Notes under the pieces: generated by a model
Told to the model about the DNA's origin: nothing
What the model saw: the letters and a program-made list of their open reading frames with translations, nothing else
Databases searched by the model: none
Shown: positions 32,872-42,307 of the stretch, piece after piece
Numbering within the stretch: the first letter of the stretch is position 1
How the letters are laid out: each line of letters begins with the position of its first letter
Assembly: GCF_002252635.1 (NCBI RefSeq)
Contig: NZ_NQKX01000006.1
Location: forward strand, 186,001 to 250,000
DNA: 64,000 bases
Source: Synechococcus sp. MW101C3
GTDB lineage: Bacteria; Cyanobacteriota; Cyanobacteriia; PCC-6307; Cyanobiaceae
Direction of reading: 5' to 3'
Made by a program: the position numbers and the translations under genes

Positions 32872-35800
32872 ATGACCGTGACCGCCAGCAGCGGCAGCAA
32901 CAGGGTCAGCCCTCAGCGCTACGACACCCTGCCGCTCTCCAGCGTCCGTCAGGCGGAGCAGCAGGATCGCTTTCCCGAAAAGGGGGAGCTCGACACGCTC
33001 CTCACCTTCTTTCAGAGCGGCGCCACCCGCATGGAAGCGGCCCGCAGACTCTCGGCCAATGCGGATGCCATCGTCGCCAAGGCGGCCAACCGCATCTTCG
33101 CCGGCGGCACACCGCTCTCCTATCTCGATGAGCCGCTGACGCCCTTTGCGGTCACCGTGCCTGAAGAGGCCGTACTTGCCGCCGACCAGGCCGCCTTCAG
33201 CCGTTCGGTGCGCACCTTCGCCCAGGGAACCGGCGGAAGTGGCCTGCTCGGGCGGGTGCTCGAGGGTCTGCAAGCCGACGCCGACGTACGGGTGGTGCTG
33301 CCCACGGGCTTCACGCCGATCAGCGTGGCTCGCTACGGCACTGAGCGGATGCGCAAGTCCCTGCGGGACATGGGCTGGTTCCTGCGCTACGTGGGATACG
33401 CCGTCGTGGCGGGGGATCCCAGCATCCTGGCGGTGAACACCCGGGGCCTCCGCGATGTCCTGGAGAAAGCCTGTTCCCTGGCCGCCACCAATGTGGCGCT
33501 GCAGGAAATGCGTGCAGCAGCGGCCAATCTTTTCCGGCAGGAATCAGAGGCCCGTCAGCTGGTGATCGACTGCTTCAACGTCCTGCTCAAGGAACTGGAC
33601 GTTCCCACGCCTTCACCGCGCCAGCGCCTCGGCAGCCCGGAGAACCAGGGCCTGCAGCTGCCGGCGATCTACGCCCTCGCAGCCGAATCCCCCCAGCGCT
33701 TCGTGATGAAGCCAGGCCTCTCCGGGCGTGAGAAGGCCGAGGTGATCCGTGCCGCCTACCGCCAGGTCTTCGAACGCGACATTGTCAAGGGCTACTCCCA
33801 GGTGGTGTGCCCGGTGGAAGCCACCCAGCTGCGACAGGGCCAGCTGGCGATGCGCGATTTCATCCGCGCCCTCGGTCGCAGCAAGGAATACCGCCGCCAG
33901 TTTTACGGCAGATTCTCCAACAGCCGGGTGGTGGAGCTGGCCTTCCGTCATTTCCTCGGACGCGGTGTCAGTTCGATTGAGGAGTTCCGCCGCTACTTCG
34001 CGATTGTCAGCGCCCAGGGCCTGGCCGGCCTGGTCGACTCCCTGATCAATTCCATGGAGTACGCCCAGGTGTTCGGGGAGGAAACGGTTCCTTACCTGCG
34101 CGATCTCGGTGAAGAAGCTCAGGAGAGTGCCGGCTGGGGTTCCAACCGCAAACTCTTCCGGTTCGGCGCCCCGTTCGAAGGCGCGCCTCAATACATCACC
34201 CTCTACGCCGCTTACAGGCAGCCTCTGCCCGACCAGCACGTCTACGGCGGCGGCAACGACCCTCTGGGCCTCACGTACGGGGCAATCTTTCCGTCGTCCA
34301 CGGCCTCGGTGGCCACCCGGCCAGCGCCCTTCGGCTACGACACCCGCCGCATCCTGGTGGGCAACGGCATGAAGCAGCCGGGTCAGATGGACAGCCCCCA
34401 ATTCCGCGCGTCCACTCCGCGACGGGTGGGGCCGAAGGTGGTTCGCCTCCAGCAGATTTCCACCGGTGGCGCCTCCGTGCCCCGCCGCGGTGGAGAACCC
34501 AGCATTCGTGGCACCGAATCCAGCACCCAGGCGGTGATTCGTGCCGTCTACGTCCAGGTGCTCGGCACCGCTGGCTACCAGGGCGAACGACTCACTGTCG
34601 AAGAGATCAAGCTGGAGAACGGTGACATCTCCCTGAGGGAGTTCATCCGTCTGGTGGCGCGTTCGAATCCCTTCCGCCGCCGCTACTGGTCGGGTCTGTA
34701 CATCACCAAAGCGATTGAGGTGATCCATCGACGTCTGCTCGGCCGGCCTACCTTCGGCCGCTGGGAGATCAACAGCTACTTCGACACAGCTGCTCGCAAG
34801 GGCTTCTACGGCGTCATCGACGCGATCCTTGAAAGCGCCGAATACAGCCAGTCCTTCGGTGAGGACACCGTTCCCTACGAGCGGTTTGTCACGCCGGCCG
34901 ATCTCAACGCCCGTCGGGTGCCGAAGCTGAAGGTGCCTTACAACGCGGCAGCGGTTGTGGAGCTCACCCCTGTGCGCCGCCCCGAAACTGCCCGTAACGA
35001 GTCGTTCCGCGGTAGCGGCGACCTCACCCAACGCAACCTGCCAGACCGTCGCCTGCAGCGCGTTGTGGGCGGCTGGAGCCCCAAGATCGCCGATGGCGAG
35101 CAGCCTGCTGCCCGTCCTTCGGTGGAGGGACCCCAGAGCATCAAGCAGCCGCCGGAGCCCACCCGGCGCTGGAGTGCTGCACGTCAGCGCTTTGGCTACG
35201 CGGCTCCTGCCTGGTCACCCGCTCCCGCCCAGACCACGCGCCAGCTTTCTTCCCCGCCGGTGGGGGGCTGGTCTGCCCGCCTGAGCGGCAATGGCGCCAG
35301 CTTCACCCAGGTTCGCGAACCCCAGGCCGCGATGGCGAACGCCCTCCAGGGTGCCCGTCCCCAGGGCTTCAGCCGCCGACGTGGCATCGGCGCGCCGATC
35401 ACCTGGCGGCCCGGAGCCAGCGAGTCTTCACTTCAGGCTGTGATTGCAGCCACCTACCGGCAACTGCTGAATCGCATGCCATTGGCAGCTGAACGGCTCG
35501 GCGACGCCGAATCCCAACTGCGTGATGGGCAGATCTCCCTGTCCGAGTTTGTCGGGATCGTCGCGTCCAGTGACCTGTTCCAGCAGCGCCTCAACCGCAT
35601 GGCCCCGCTTCGCGCCGCCTCTGCGGCCTATCTCGCCCTGATGGGGCGGGCCGGTCAACCCAAAGAGGTGAGTGATTTCCTGGCCGTGCGCGGCAAGCAG
35701 GGCCAGACGACCGCCCTGAGCGCTCTGCTCACCAGCGAGGAGTATGCCGCCCGCTTCGGCCGCGACACCGTTCCTTATCTCTGGGGCCTCAACACCGAGG

Positions 35801-35889
35801 ACGGCATCCCATTGCCCACTGTGAACCGAACCGCTGCGCTCTACGCCGGCAACGCCGGACTCACCCCACCCACCCGGGGCGCCATCTGA
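32872..35889 (+). CDS. apcE: Phycobilisome core-membrane linker ApcE (LCM)
   Basis: A 1005-residue protein that anchors the phycobilisome to photosystem II and is a terminal energy emitter. Residues about 20-235 form the phycobilin domain, with the likely chromophore Cys at 201 (EKACSLAATNVALQ). Then come three linker (REP/Pfam PBS_linker) domains: near residues 285-430 (EVIRAAYRQVFERD), 555-695 (AVIRAVYVQVLG) and 855-985 (AVIAATYRQLLNR), joined by Pro/Arg-rich arms. Three linker domains predict a tricylindrical core. The ATG at 32872 follows a 116-nt divergent spacer. It is followed by a strong terminator. Confidence 0.97.
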   Translation: MTVTASSGSNRVSPQRYDTLPLSSVRQAEQQDRFPEKGELDTLLTFFQSGATRMEAARRLSANADAIVAKAANRIFAGGTPLSYLDEPLTPFAVTVPEEAVLAADQAAFSRSVRTFAQGTGGSGLLGRVLEGLQADADVRVVLPTGFTPISVARYGTERMRKSLRDMGWFLRYVGYAVVAGDPSILAVNTRGLRDVLEKACSLAATNVALQEMRAAAANLFRQESEARQLVIDCFNVLLKELDVPTPSPRQRLGSPENQGLQLPAIYALAAESPQRFVMKPGLSGREKAEVIRAAYRQVFERDIVKGYSQVVCPVEATQLRQGQLAMRDFIRALGRSKEYRRQFYGRFSNSRVVELAFRHFLGRGVSSIEEFRRYFAIVSAQGLAGLVDSLINSMEYAQVFGEETVPYLRDLGEEAQESAGWGSNRKLFRFGAPFEGAPQYITLYAAYRQPLPDQHVYGGGNDPLGLTYGAIFPSSTASVATRPAPFGYDTRRILVGNGMKQPGQMDSPQFRASTPRRVGPKVVRLQQISTGGASVPRRGGEPSIRGTESSTQAVIRAVYVQVLGTAGYQGERLTVEEIKLENGDISLREFIRLVARSNPFRRRYWSGLYITKAIEVIHRRLLGRPTFGRWEINSYFDTAARKGFYGVIDAILESAEYSQSFGEDTVPYERFVTPADLNARRVPKLKVPYNAAAVVELTPVRRPETARNESFRGSGDLTQRNLPDRRLQRVVGGWSPKIADGEQPAARPSVEGPQSIKQPPEPTRRWSAARQRFGYAAPAWSPAPAQTTRQLSSPPVGGWSARLSGNGASFTQVREPQAAMANALQGARPQGFSRRRGIGAPITWRPGASESSLQAVIAATYRQLLNRMPLAAERLGDAESQLRDGQISLSEFVGIVASSDLFQQRLNRMAPLRAASAAYLALMGRAGQPKEVSDFLAVRGKQGQTTALSALLTSEEYAARFGRDTVPYLWGLNTEDGIPLPTVNRTAALYAGNAGLTPPTRGAI

Positions 35890-35934
35890 GCATCAAGCCC
35901 AGACACTGATTCAATCGCATCTGCGCCACCCTGC

Positions 35935-35965
35935 ACCTCCTGGATCTCAATCCAGGAGGTTTTTT
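35935..35965 (+). terminator. Terminator after apcE
   Basis: ACCTCCTGGAT, 4-nt loop, ATCCAGGAGGT (11-bp perfect stem) followed by five T. It separates apcE from apcA, so apcABC probably has its own promoter. Confidence 0.93.
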
Positions 35966-36390
35966 GTGCTTGGGTATCAATCTGGCCCAACCAAGTGCGC
36001 AGATCGAAGTGAAACCTTGGTCAAACTTCAGGGGAGACCTCGCATGATCCTGACAAGTTGGGCGATCAACGTCCAACGGCAGCCAATGTTTTCCATGGAG
36101 TTTCCTGACAATGACCCCCAGGAACACGGCGTGATGGATCGGCGAAAATCGTTGCCCCACCTGGGATTTCGCGGTTCGCTCGCCGTGAAGAACTGTTACC
36201 GGGCCCAGGCCTGCGGTGGGTCTTGCCGCAGAATGATTCGGCGATCGGCAAGCACGATCGTCAGCCCACGCTTGCAACACCATTCGCTCTGGCCCTCAAA
36301 GCCATCGGACGTCGCAGGTCAGGGGGGCATCCCTTACCCACCGGATATCGGTCTCCATAACGGCGACCGCTTGTTTCGAGGCAGAACTGC
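35966..36390. promoter_or_regulatory. apcABC promoter and leader region
   Basis: About 425 nt without a supportable gene; short frames here have no homology I recognise. As it follows a strong terminator and precedes a highly expressed operon, it must hold the apcA promoter and probably a long 5' leader. I cannot place the -10 box with confidence. Confidence 0.5.
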
Positions 36391-36876
36391 ATGAGCATCG
36401 TCTCCAACTCGATCATCAACGCGGACGCCGAAGCCCGCTATCTCAGCCCTGGCGAACTCGACCAGATCAAGTCTTTCGTAGCCGGCGGGCAGCGCCGTCT
36501 GCGGGTGGCTCAGGTCTTGAGCGAGAGCCGCGAGCGCATTGTGAAGCAGGCCGGCGGCGCCCTCTTTCAAAAGCGTCCCGACATCATCTCCCCGGGCGGC
36601 AACGCCTACGGAGAAGAGATGACAGCCACCTGTCTTCGGGACATCGACTACTACCTCCGTCTCGTGACCTACGGAATGGTCGCGGGAGACGTGACGCCCA
36701 TCGAAGAGATCGGCATCATCGGTGCCCGCGAGATGTACAAGGCACTGGGCACACCGCTTGAGGCCATGGCCGAAGCCGTGCGGGAGCTCAAGAACGCCTC
36801 TCTCGGAATTCTCACGGGAGCCGATGCCGAAGAAGCTGGCTTCTACTTCGACTACGTCATCGGCGCCCTTTCCTGA
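36391..36876 (+). CDS. apcA: Allophycocyanin alpha subunit
   Basis: A 161-residue globin-like phycobiliprotein starting [23 protein letters not shown]. The phycocyanobilin attachment Cys is residue 81, in [18 protein letters not shown]. It pairs with ApcB to form the trimeric discs of the phycobilisome core, absorbing near 650 nm. Followed by apcB after 42 nt. Confidence 0.98.
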   Translation: MSIVSNSIINADAEARYLSPGELDQIKSFVAGGQRRLRVAQVLSESRERIVKQAGGALFQKRPDIISPGGNAYGEEMTATCLRDIDYYLRLVTYGMVAGDVTPIEEIGIIGAREMYKALGTPLEAMAEAVRELKNASLGILTGADAEEAGFYFDYVIGALS

Positions 36877-36918
36877 GCGTTCGCCACACCCCCTGCCCAC
36901 CGCCTCTTCCCCGGACAC

Positions 36919-37407
36919 ATGCAAGACGCGATCACCAACGTCATCAATCAGTCCGACGTTCAGGGCCTTTACCTGGACGATTCCTCCATCGGACGCCTTG
37001 AGCAGTATTTCGCCAGTGGCGAACTGCGTGTGAGGGCTGCTGCCACCATCAGCGCCAACGCCTCAGCGATCATCAAAGAAGCTGTGGCCAAGACGCTGCT
37101 GTATTCGGACATCACCCGTCCGGGCGGCAACATGTACACCACTCGGAGGTACGCCGCTTGCATCCGCGATCTCGACTACTACCTCCGTTACGCCACCTAC
37201 GCCATGCTGGCTGGTGACACCTCCATCCTTGATGAGCGTGTCCTCAACGGCCTGAAGGAGACATACAACTCTCTGGGTGTGCCCATCGGTGCCACGGTGC
37301 AGTCGATCCAGGCGATGAAGGAAACGGCAGCTTCTCTGGTCGGCGCTGATGCCGGTCGCGAGCTCGGCACCTACCTCGACTACATCAGTTCCGGCCTGGG
37401 CAACTGA
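36919..37407 (+). CDS. apcB: Allophycocyanin beta subunit
   Basis: A 162-residue phycobiliprotein starting [20 protein letters not shown]. The chromophore Cys is residue 81 ([18 protein letters not shown]). The Asn at 71 ([10 protein letters not shown]) is the position that is gamma-N-methylated in beta-type phycobiliproteins; a candidate methyltransferase lies beside apcE. Forms the core heterodimer with ApcA. Confidence 0.98.
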   Translation: MQDAITNVINQSDVQGLYLDDSSIGRLEQYFASGELRVRAAATISANASAIIKEAVAKTLLYSDITRPGGNMYTTRRYAACIRDLDYYLRYATYAMLAGDTSILDERVLNGLKETYNSLGVPIGATVQSIQAMKETAASLVGADAGRELGTYLDYISSGLGN

Positions 37408-37440
37408 TCACCTCCCAAGGAACTCAGCGAGGGCTTCTTC

Positions 37441-37641
37441 ATGCGTCTGTTCAAAATCACGGCCTGCATTCCATGCCCAGAAAAGGTGCGGAGTCAGAGG
37501 GAGTTGCAAAACACTTTCTTCACCAAGTGGGTGCCGTATGAAAGCTGGTTTGCTGAACAACAGCGAATCATGAAGCAGGGAGGCAAGATCCTCAAAGTCG
37601 AACTGGCTACCGGCCGTCGTCAGGTCAACGTCGGCAACTAA
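37441..37641 (+). CDS. apcC: Allophycocyanin core linker (LC 7.8)
   Basis: A 66-residue small linker of the phycobilisome core, with the CpcD-type linker fold: MRLFKITACIPCP, TFFTKWVPYESWFAEQQRIMKQGGKIL and the terminal TGRRQVNVGN. It caps and stabilises allophycocyanin trimers. The gene starts 33 nt after apcB and ends the operon before a strong terminator. Confidence 0.97.
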   Translation: MRLFKITACIPCPEKVRSQRELQNTFFTKWVPYESWFAEQQRIMKQGGKILKVELATGRRQVNVGN

Positions 37642-37693
37642 GCCTGAGTTTTGCTTCATCTGTAGTGGTCTTCACTGATCATTACCGTCACGT

Positions 37694-37717
37694 CCCGGCC
37701 CAGCCGGGCTTTTTTTT
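37694..37717 (+). terminator. Terminator of apcA-apcB-apcC
   Basis: CCCGGC, 3-nt loop, GCCGGG, one C, then eight T. Confidence 0.92.
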
Positions 37718-37783
37718 GTCCCTGCTGCACTGAAAAAGTCGCAGCGACACGGCTGAATAGGGAATGGTTTTCCCTTTCCACCC

Positions 37784-39034
37784 GTGCCAGGTTCTCTGAC
37801 ACCTCGCGCTAGGTCTGGCGCCCATGCGGCGGGATCCAAGGAGGGGACCCAGCGAACCGCTGGTTTCACCTGGGAACAGTGGCCTGCCGAAGCCCGTCTG
37901 CTGCTCGGCATGGTGGCGATCTGGAGCCTGGCGGGCCTGGTGATCCTGTCGTCTGCCAGTTGGTGGGTGGCGGAGCGTGAGATGGGCGACCCGGCCTTCT
38001 ACCTCAAACGCCAGGCACTGTGGATGCTGGCGAGCTGGGTTCTGCTCTGGTTGTCGATTCGCACCCAGCTGAGACGCTGGTTGAGGCTGGCTGCCCCGGC
38101 CGTACTGATCGGTGGTGTGTTGATTTTCGCCACGCTGGTGGCGGGCAGCACCGTCAATGGGGCTAGTCGATGGTTGGTGTTGGGTCCCGTTCAGATCCAG
38201 CCATCTGAACTGATCAAACCGTTCATCGTGCTGCAGGGGGCCTCACTCTTCGCTCACTGGAGCCGCATCGGCAACGACCAGAAGATGTTCTGGCTGGGCA
38301 TTTTCAGCGTGATTCTGTTCCTGATCCTTCGGCAGCCCAACCTCAGCACCGCGGCACTCACTGGGTTGTTGCTCTGGCTGATGGCCCTGGCGGCGGGGCT
38401 CCCGTTGCTGGGATTGCTGGCCACCGCAGCAGCCGGCGGCATCACGGGTGTAGCGAGCATCCTGATCAACGAGTACCAGCGAGTCCGCGTGGTGTCGTTC
38501 CTGGACCCCTGGCGGGATGCTCAAGGCGATGGCTATCAATTGGTGCAGAGCCTGCTGGCCATCGGCTCTGGCGGTGTTCTCGGCGAAGGATTCGGTCTCT
38601 CCACCCAGAAGCTCCAATACCTTCCGATCCAGTCCACCGATTTCATCTTCGCCGTCTTTGCTGAGGAATTCGGCTATGTGGGGTCGGTGGTGATGCTGCT
38701 GTTCCTGTTGCTGTTCGGCTTCGTGGGGCTGAGGGTGGCCCTGGGCTGCCGCAGCAACCAGCAGCGCCTCGTGGCGATTGGTGCCACCACCTTGCTGGTC
38801 GGTCAATCCATCCTCAACATCGCCGTGGCCAGTGGCTCGATGCCCACCACCGGCCTGCCGTTGCCAATGATCAGCTACGGCGGCAACTCACTGCTGGCCA
38901 GCTTGTTGACAGCCGGATTGTTGATCCGCTGTTCCCTGGAATCAGCCGGCTTGGACCAACCCACTGGCCGGCGGCGACGCCAGGGGACGGACCGGTCGGC
39001 TGGCGACCTGGCCCACCATGCCCCGATAGGCTGA
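37784..39034 (+). CDS. ftsW: FtsW/RodA/SpoVE-family peptidoglycan polymerase, FtsW-like
   Basis: A 416-residue multi-pass SEDS glycosyltransferase for septal peptidoglycan. Key motifs: ILSSASWWVAERE in the first helix loop, NGASRWLVLGPVQIQPSELIKPF, DPWRDAQGDGYQLVQSLLAIGSGGVLGEGFGLSTQK, QSTDFIFAVFAEEFG and the C-terminal GLPLPMISYGGNSLLASL. About nine or ten hydrophobic segments. The GTG at 37784 is the longest start; the first 25 residues are polar and could be shortened. It is 67 nt after the apc terminator. Confidence 0.92.
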   Translation: MPGSLTPRARSGAHAAGSKEGTQRTAGFTWEQWPAEARLLLGMVAIWSLAGLVILSSASWWVAEREMGDPAFYLKRQALWMLASWVLLWLSIRTQLRRWLRLAAPAVLIGGVLIFATLVAGSTVNGASRWLVLGPVQIQPSELIKPFIVLQGASLFAHWSRIGNDQKMFWLGIFSVILFLILRQPNLSTAALTGLLLWLMALAAGLPLLGLLATAAAGGITGVASILINEYQRVRVVSFLDPWRDAQGDGYQLVQSLLAIGSGGVLGEGFGLSTQKLQYLPIQSTDFIFAVFAEEFGYVGSVVMLLFLLLFGFVGLRVALGCRSNQQRLVAIGATTLLVGQSILNIAVASGSMPTTGLPLPMISYGGNSLLASLLTAGLLIRCSLESAGLDQPTGRRRRQGTDRSAGDLAHHAPIG

Positions 39035-39082
39035 CCATCCTTATCAGTGCCAGGCCAACCCCCTGGCCTTGCCAGCAAACGG

Positions 39083-39805
39083 ATGGATGCGGTGGGGTTC
39101 CAAGTCGCAGATCTGGCCCGCTGGGCGGAGGATCTGATCATCGGTTCGCTCAACGCACCAGGCCCTTCCACCCTGGTTCTGATCTTCGCCGCTGGTTTGC
39201 TCACAAGCCTGGGGCCCTGCTCCCTTTCGTTGCTGCCGGTCACGGTCGCCTACATGGCGGGGTTTTCAAGCAAAACCTCCAAGCCATGGCTGCTGAGTGC
39301 CTGCTTTGCCGGGGGGATCGTGCTCTCCCTCGTGATGCTGGGTCTCGCCAGTGCCGTTCTGGGGCGTCTCTATGGGCAGGTGCCAGGCTTCATCCCCACC
39401 GTGGTGGCTGTGCTCGCGGTGGTGATGGGGCTCAACCTGCTGGGCCTGCTGCGCCTTCCCCTGCCGGCTGGTCCTGACCCGGAACGTTGGCGCGGGCGCG
39501 TCCCGGCGCCGCTTGGCCCGGTGGCGGCCGGTGCGGCCTTTGGTCTGGCGGCCAGCCCCTGCACCACCCCTGTGTTGGCGGTGTTGCTGGGCTGGATGGC
39601 CCAGCAGGGCCGTCCGTTGGTGGGGATGGTGCTGCTCACCTGTTTTGGTGCCGGCCAGGTGCTCCCGTTGGTGCTGGCCGGCAGTGCCGCCGCCTCAATG
39701 CAGCGCCTGCTGGCGCTGCGCGCGCTCAGCCGTTGGGTGCCTCCGATCAGCGGCGTGGTGTTGATCACCAGCGGTGGACTGGCATTGTTGGCGCAGCTCT
39801 CGTGA
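39083..39805 (+). CDS. ccdA: Cytochrome c biogenesis thiol-disulfide transporter CcdA
   Basis: A 240-residue membrane protein with six hydrophobic segments. The paired redox Cys residues are in [21 protein letters not shown] and [16 protein letters not shown], the CcdA hallmark. It moves reducing power across the thylakoid or plasma membrane to keep apocytochrome c haem-binding Cys reduced. The ATG at 39083 is chosen; a GTG at 39047 would add 12 residues. It overlaps the Ccs1 gene by 4 nt, and the two proteins act in the same System II pathway. Confidence 0.93.
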   Translation: MDAVGFQVADLARWAEDLIIGSLNAPGPSTLVLIFAAGLLTSLGPCSLSLLPVTVAYMAGFSSKTSKPWLLSACFAGGIVLSLVMLGLASAVLGRLYGQVPGFIPTVVAVLAVVMGLNLLGLLRLPLPAGPDPERWRGRVPAPLGPVAAGAAFGLAASPCTTPVLAVLLGWMAQQGRPLVGMVLLTCFGAGQVLPLVLAGSAAASMQRLLALRALSRWVPPISGVVLITSGGLALLAQLS

Positions 39806-41166
39806 CTCCTTCTCCCGTTCAAACCCGCACACCGACCTGGCGGCGACTGCTCGCGTGGCTCTCCGACCTTCGCCTCGCCATCGGGCTGCTGCTGGTGATC
39901 GCCGCCACCAGCGCCATCGGCACGCTGATTCCCCAGCGTGAGGCCAGTGAGGCCTATCACCAGCTCTACGACCGCAAGCCCTGGTTGGGCGTGGTCACCG
40001 GCGACTGGATCCTGAAGCTGCAGCTCGACCACGTCTACGCCAGCAGCTGGTTCCTCGCTCTCCTGGCCTTGCTGGGCCTCTCGCTTGTGCTGTGCAGTTG
40101 GCGGAGACAATGGCCCGCCCTGCAGGCAGCGCTGCGCTGGGTTGACTATCACTCCCCGCGGCAGCTCAGCAAGCTCAGCCTGGCGGAAACCATCCCCAGC
40201 GCAGACCCGGACACCGACCTGCAGAACCTGCAACACCTGTTGCATACCAAGGGCTGGCAGTTGCAGGCGGCCAACGGTCGCCTGGCCGCCCGCAAAGGGG
40301 TGCTGGGCCGGGTGGGGCCCCTTCTGGTGCACGCCGGCTTGGTGGTGCTGATGGTGGGTTCGGCCTGGGGCGCACTGGCGGGCCAGCGGCTGGAGCGCTA
40401 TCTGGCGCCTGGCCGCGAGCTCGAGCTGCTCAACTCCAGAGGGGATAACCAGCTGACCGTGGCGCTCGAGCATTTCGAGATTGATCGTGATTCGGTCGGC
40501 CGCCCGGAGCAGTTCCGCTCCCAGCTCAAGCTGCTGGATTCCACCGGGGCGCCTGTGGAAGAAACCGAGATCAGCGTCAACCACCCGCTGCGCTTTCGGG
40601 GCATGACCGTCTATCAGGCCGACTGGTCACTGGCGGCGATCACGATTCAGCTGGGTCGCAGCCCCCTGCTGCAATTTCCGCTGCGCGCACTGCCCGAACT
40701 GGGCGAGCAGGTCTGGGGCCTGGCCGTCCCGACCCGCCCGGATGGCAGCGAACCGGTCCTGCTCACCCTCAGCAGCGAGCAGGGCCCCGTGGAGGTTTAC
40801 GCAGCTAACGCTCAACCCATCGGCCGGCTGAGCCCCGGCGGCGCTCCGATCGACATCAACGGGTTATCCCTGCGCGTGGCCGAGGTGATGCCTGCAAGCG
40901 GCCTGTTGCTCAAGAAAGATCCAGGTGTGCCACTGGTCTACGGCGGTTTTGCGATTGCCCTCGCCGGCGGCGCGCTGAGCCTGATCGCCACACGCCAGCT
41001 TTGGGGCATCTCCGACCCGGCACACGATCAGTTGCACGTGGGTGGCCTCTGCAACCGCAATCTCACGGCGCTGGCCGGGGAGCTGCCTGCCTTGCTCCTG
41101 GAGATTCGTCAGCTGCGCCCTTCCACCGGCGAAGCCAAGGAGCAGGGGCAACCGCAAACGGTCTGA
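39802..41166 (+). CDS. ccs1: Cytochrome c biogenesis protein Ccs1 (ResB/CcsB)
   Basis: A 454-residue ResB-type protein working with CcsA in haem ligation to c-type cytochromes. N-terminal membrane helices start [26 protein letters not shown]; a second at [13 protein letters not shown] and a third at [22 protein letters not shown] (with the conserved His). A large lumenal domain follows, then a last helix near residue 380 ([17 protein letters not shown]). The GTG at 39802 overlaps the ccdA stop (GTGA). Confidence 0.92.
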   Translation: MTPSPVQTRTPTWRRLLAWLSDLRLAIGLLLVIAATSAIGTLIPQREASEAYHQLYDRKPWLGVVTGDWILKLQLDHVYASSWFLALLALLGLSLVLCSWRRQWPALQAALRWVDYHSPRQLSKLSLAETIPSADPDTDLQNLQHLLHTKGWQLQAANGRLAARKGVLGRVGPLLVHAGLVVLMVGSAWGALAGQRLERYLAPGRELELLNSRGDNQLTVALEHFEIDRDSVGRPEQFRSQLKLLDSTGAPVEETEISVNHPLRFRGMTVYQADWSLAAITIQLGRSPLLQFPLRALPELGEQVWGLAVPTRPDGSEPVLLTLSSEQGPVEVYAANAQPIGRLSPGGAPIDINGLSLRVAEVMPASGLLLKKDPGVPLVYGGFAIALAGGALSLIATRQLWGISDPAHDQLHVGGLCNRNLTALAGELPALLLEIRQLRPSTGEAKEQGQPQTV

Positions 41167-41243
41167 AACTCAGGGCCGGGGGACGCCCAGGAGCTGGCCC
41201 TCAGGGCCGGCTCCGGATGAGAGCAGCGCTTCCAGCCGTCGGG

Positions 41244-41654
41244 TCAGCAGGGCAGCCGAACGCCGTGGCTGACCCGGATCACAGTGTGGACATTGCCTCG
41301 GGGATTGAAATCGGCTTCCAGCTGCATCCAAAGCGGATCGCTGGCAGCCACGAGGTCGTCAAGGATGCGGTTGGCCACTTCCTCATGGGAAATGCTGCGG
41401 TCACGCCAGCTGTTGACGTAGAGCTTGAGCGCCTTGAGCTCCAGCACCTTGGCGCCCGGCTGGTACAGCAGGCGCAGCACAGCGAAGTCGGGGTACCCGG
41501 AAAAGGGGCACTTGCAGGTGAACTCGGGCAGCTCGATCGCCACTTCGTAGGCGCGACCGGGCCGGGGATTGTCAAAACCGATCAACTGGGACTCGGCGAT
41601 CACCCGCTCGCCGTAATGCGGAGTGGTGGTGGCCGGTGGGGTGGGCAGGGTCAC
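41244..41654 (-). CDS. queF: NADPH-dependent 7-cyano-7-deazaguanine reductase
   Basis: Reduces preQ0 to preQ1 in queuosine synthesis. The catalytic Cys is in [15 protein letters not shown]; other hallmarks are [44 protein letters not shown] and NPRGNVHT. The GTG at 41654 gives 136 residues, the normal unimodular QueF length; a GTG at 41711 would add 19 residues. Convergent with ccs1. Confidence 0.92.
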   Translation of the reverse strand: MTLPTPPATTTPHYGERVIAESQLIGFDNPRPGRAYEVAIELPEFTCKCPFSGYPDFAVLRLLYQPGAKVLELKALKLYVNSWRDRSISHEEVANRILDDLVAASDPLWMQLEADFNPRGNVHTVIRVSHGVRLPC

Positions 41655-41998
41655 GGCAGCAGGGCTGGGGAAAGGCCTGTCCCGGCTTTGCTTTAGGCAG
41701 CGCGGGCCCACCGGTAGGGGAGCACAGGGCCTGCAGGCATGGGGGAGCGGGTTGTGGGGGAATGCTACAAAGACAGACCGTTCGCAACGATTTACGAAGA
41801 TGAAAGGAAAATGTTCGTCACGAACAGCGCGAACTTGCTAGAAAGGCATCGAAGGACAAACCGTTGACCAGGTGAGGGGCGATCCGCTCTCCACCCCTGT
41901 CGGAAGTAGCCCCACCGCGAGGCGAAGCAACGCTCCTTCCCACGAAGCGGCACCAGCCAGCGGGCTGGTGATCCCCACCCTCTTCGAGGCCATCCATC
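41655..41998. other. Intergenic region with palindromes and an 18-codon leader frame
   Basis: No long gene supported. A short frame at 41811-41867 (18 codons, [18 protein letters not shown]) has an AAAGGAAA just before its ATG. A perfect palindrome TGTTCGT-c-ACGAACA (41812-41826) lies over its start, and an 8-bp hairpin CACCAGCC/GGCTGGTG is at 41951-41970, about 30 nt before the DUF4278 gene. Either could be regulatory. Confidence 0.5.
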
Positions 41999-42220
41999 AT
42001 GACCAAGACCCAACTCGTCTACCGCGGCGTCGCCTACGACGGCACCCAACACGCTGAACTCCCGGCCCAGCCCGTTGAGCACGTCTATAGAGGCGTTCAC
42101 TACCGCGAGGCCCTGCGTCACGAGCCCACCCAGCCCGACGAAGCACTTGAGCTTCACTACCGCGGCCATGCCTATCACCACAGGCGCGCCGAAGCCGCCC
42201 GCCAGGTGAACGCCGGCTGA
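41999..42220 (+). CDS. DUF4278 family small protein
   Basis: A 73-residue protein with three copies of a YRGxxY-type element (LVYRGVAYDGT, HVYRGVHYREA, LHYRGHAYHH) separated by 16-18 residues. That pattern is DUF4278, a cyanobacterial family of unknown function; these small His-rich members are probably soluble. A GAGG lies 11 nt before the ATG. It is followed by the NtcA-type site. Confidence 0.8.
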   Translation: MTKTQLVYRGVAYDGTQHAELPAQPVEHVYRGVHYREALRHEPTQPDEALELHYRGHAYHHRRAEAARQVNAG

Positions 42221-42242
42221 ACGCTGACACGGGGATCTCCCC

Positions 42243-42256
42243 GTAGCAACTGCTAC
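42243..42256 (+). promoter_or_regulatory. NtcA binding site
   Basis: GTAGCAACTGCTAC: an exact GTA-N8-TAC and a perfect palindrome. NtcA is the global nitrogen regulator of cyanobacteria and glnB is a known target. A TAATGG 24 nt downstream (42281-42286) could be the -10 box, which would put transcription start near 42293 and make the downstream small gene and glnB one NtcA-activated unit. Confidence 0.75.
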
Positions 42257-42263
42257 ACCGGAG

Positions 42264-42307
42264 CCCTGCAGGCTCGGGCCTAATGGCCTGAGTTGCAGGG
42301 TCTTTTC
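42264..42307 (+). promoter_or_regulatory. Long hairpin before the small gene and glnB
   Basis: CCCTGCA and CTCGGGCC pair with GGCCTGAG and TGCAGGG (15 bp with a small internal loop), then TCTTTTC and the ATG at 42308. It could terminate the DUF4278 transcript. It also contains the only ribosome-site candidate (AGGG, 42297-42300) for the 42308 gene. Confidence 0.6.
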
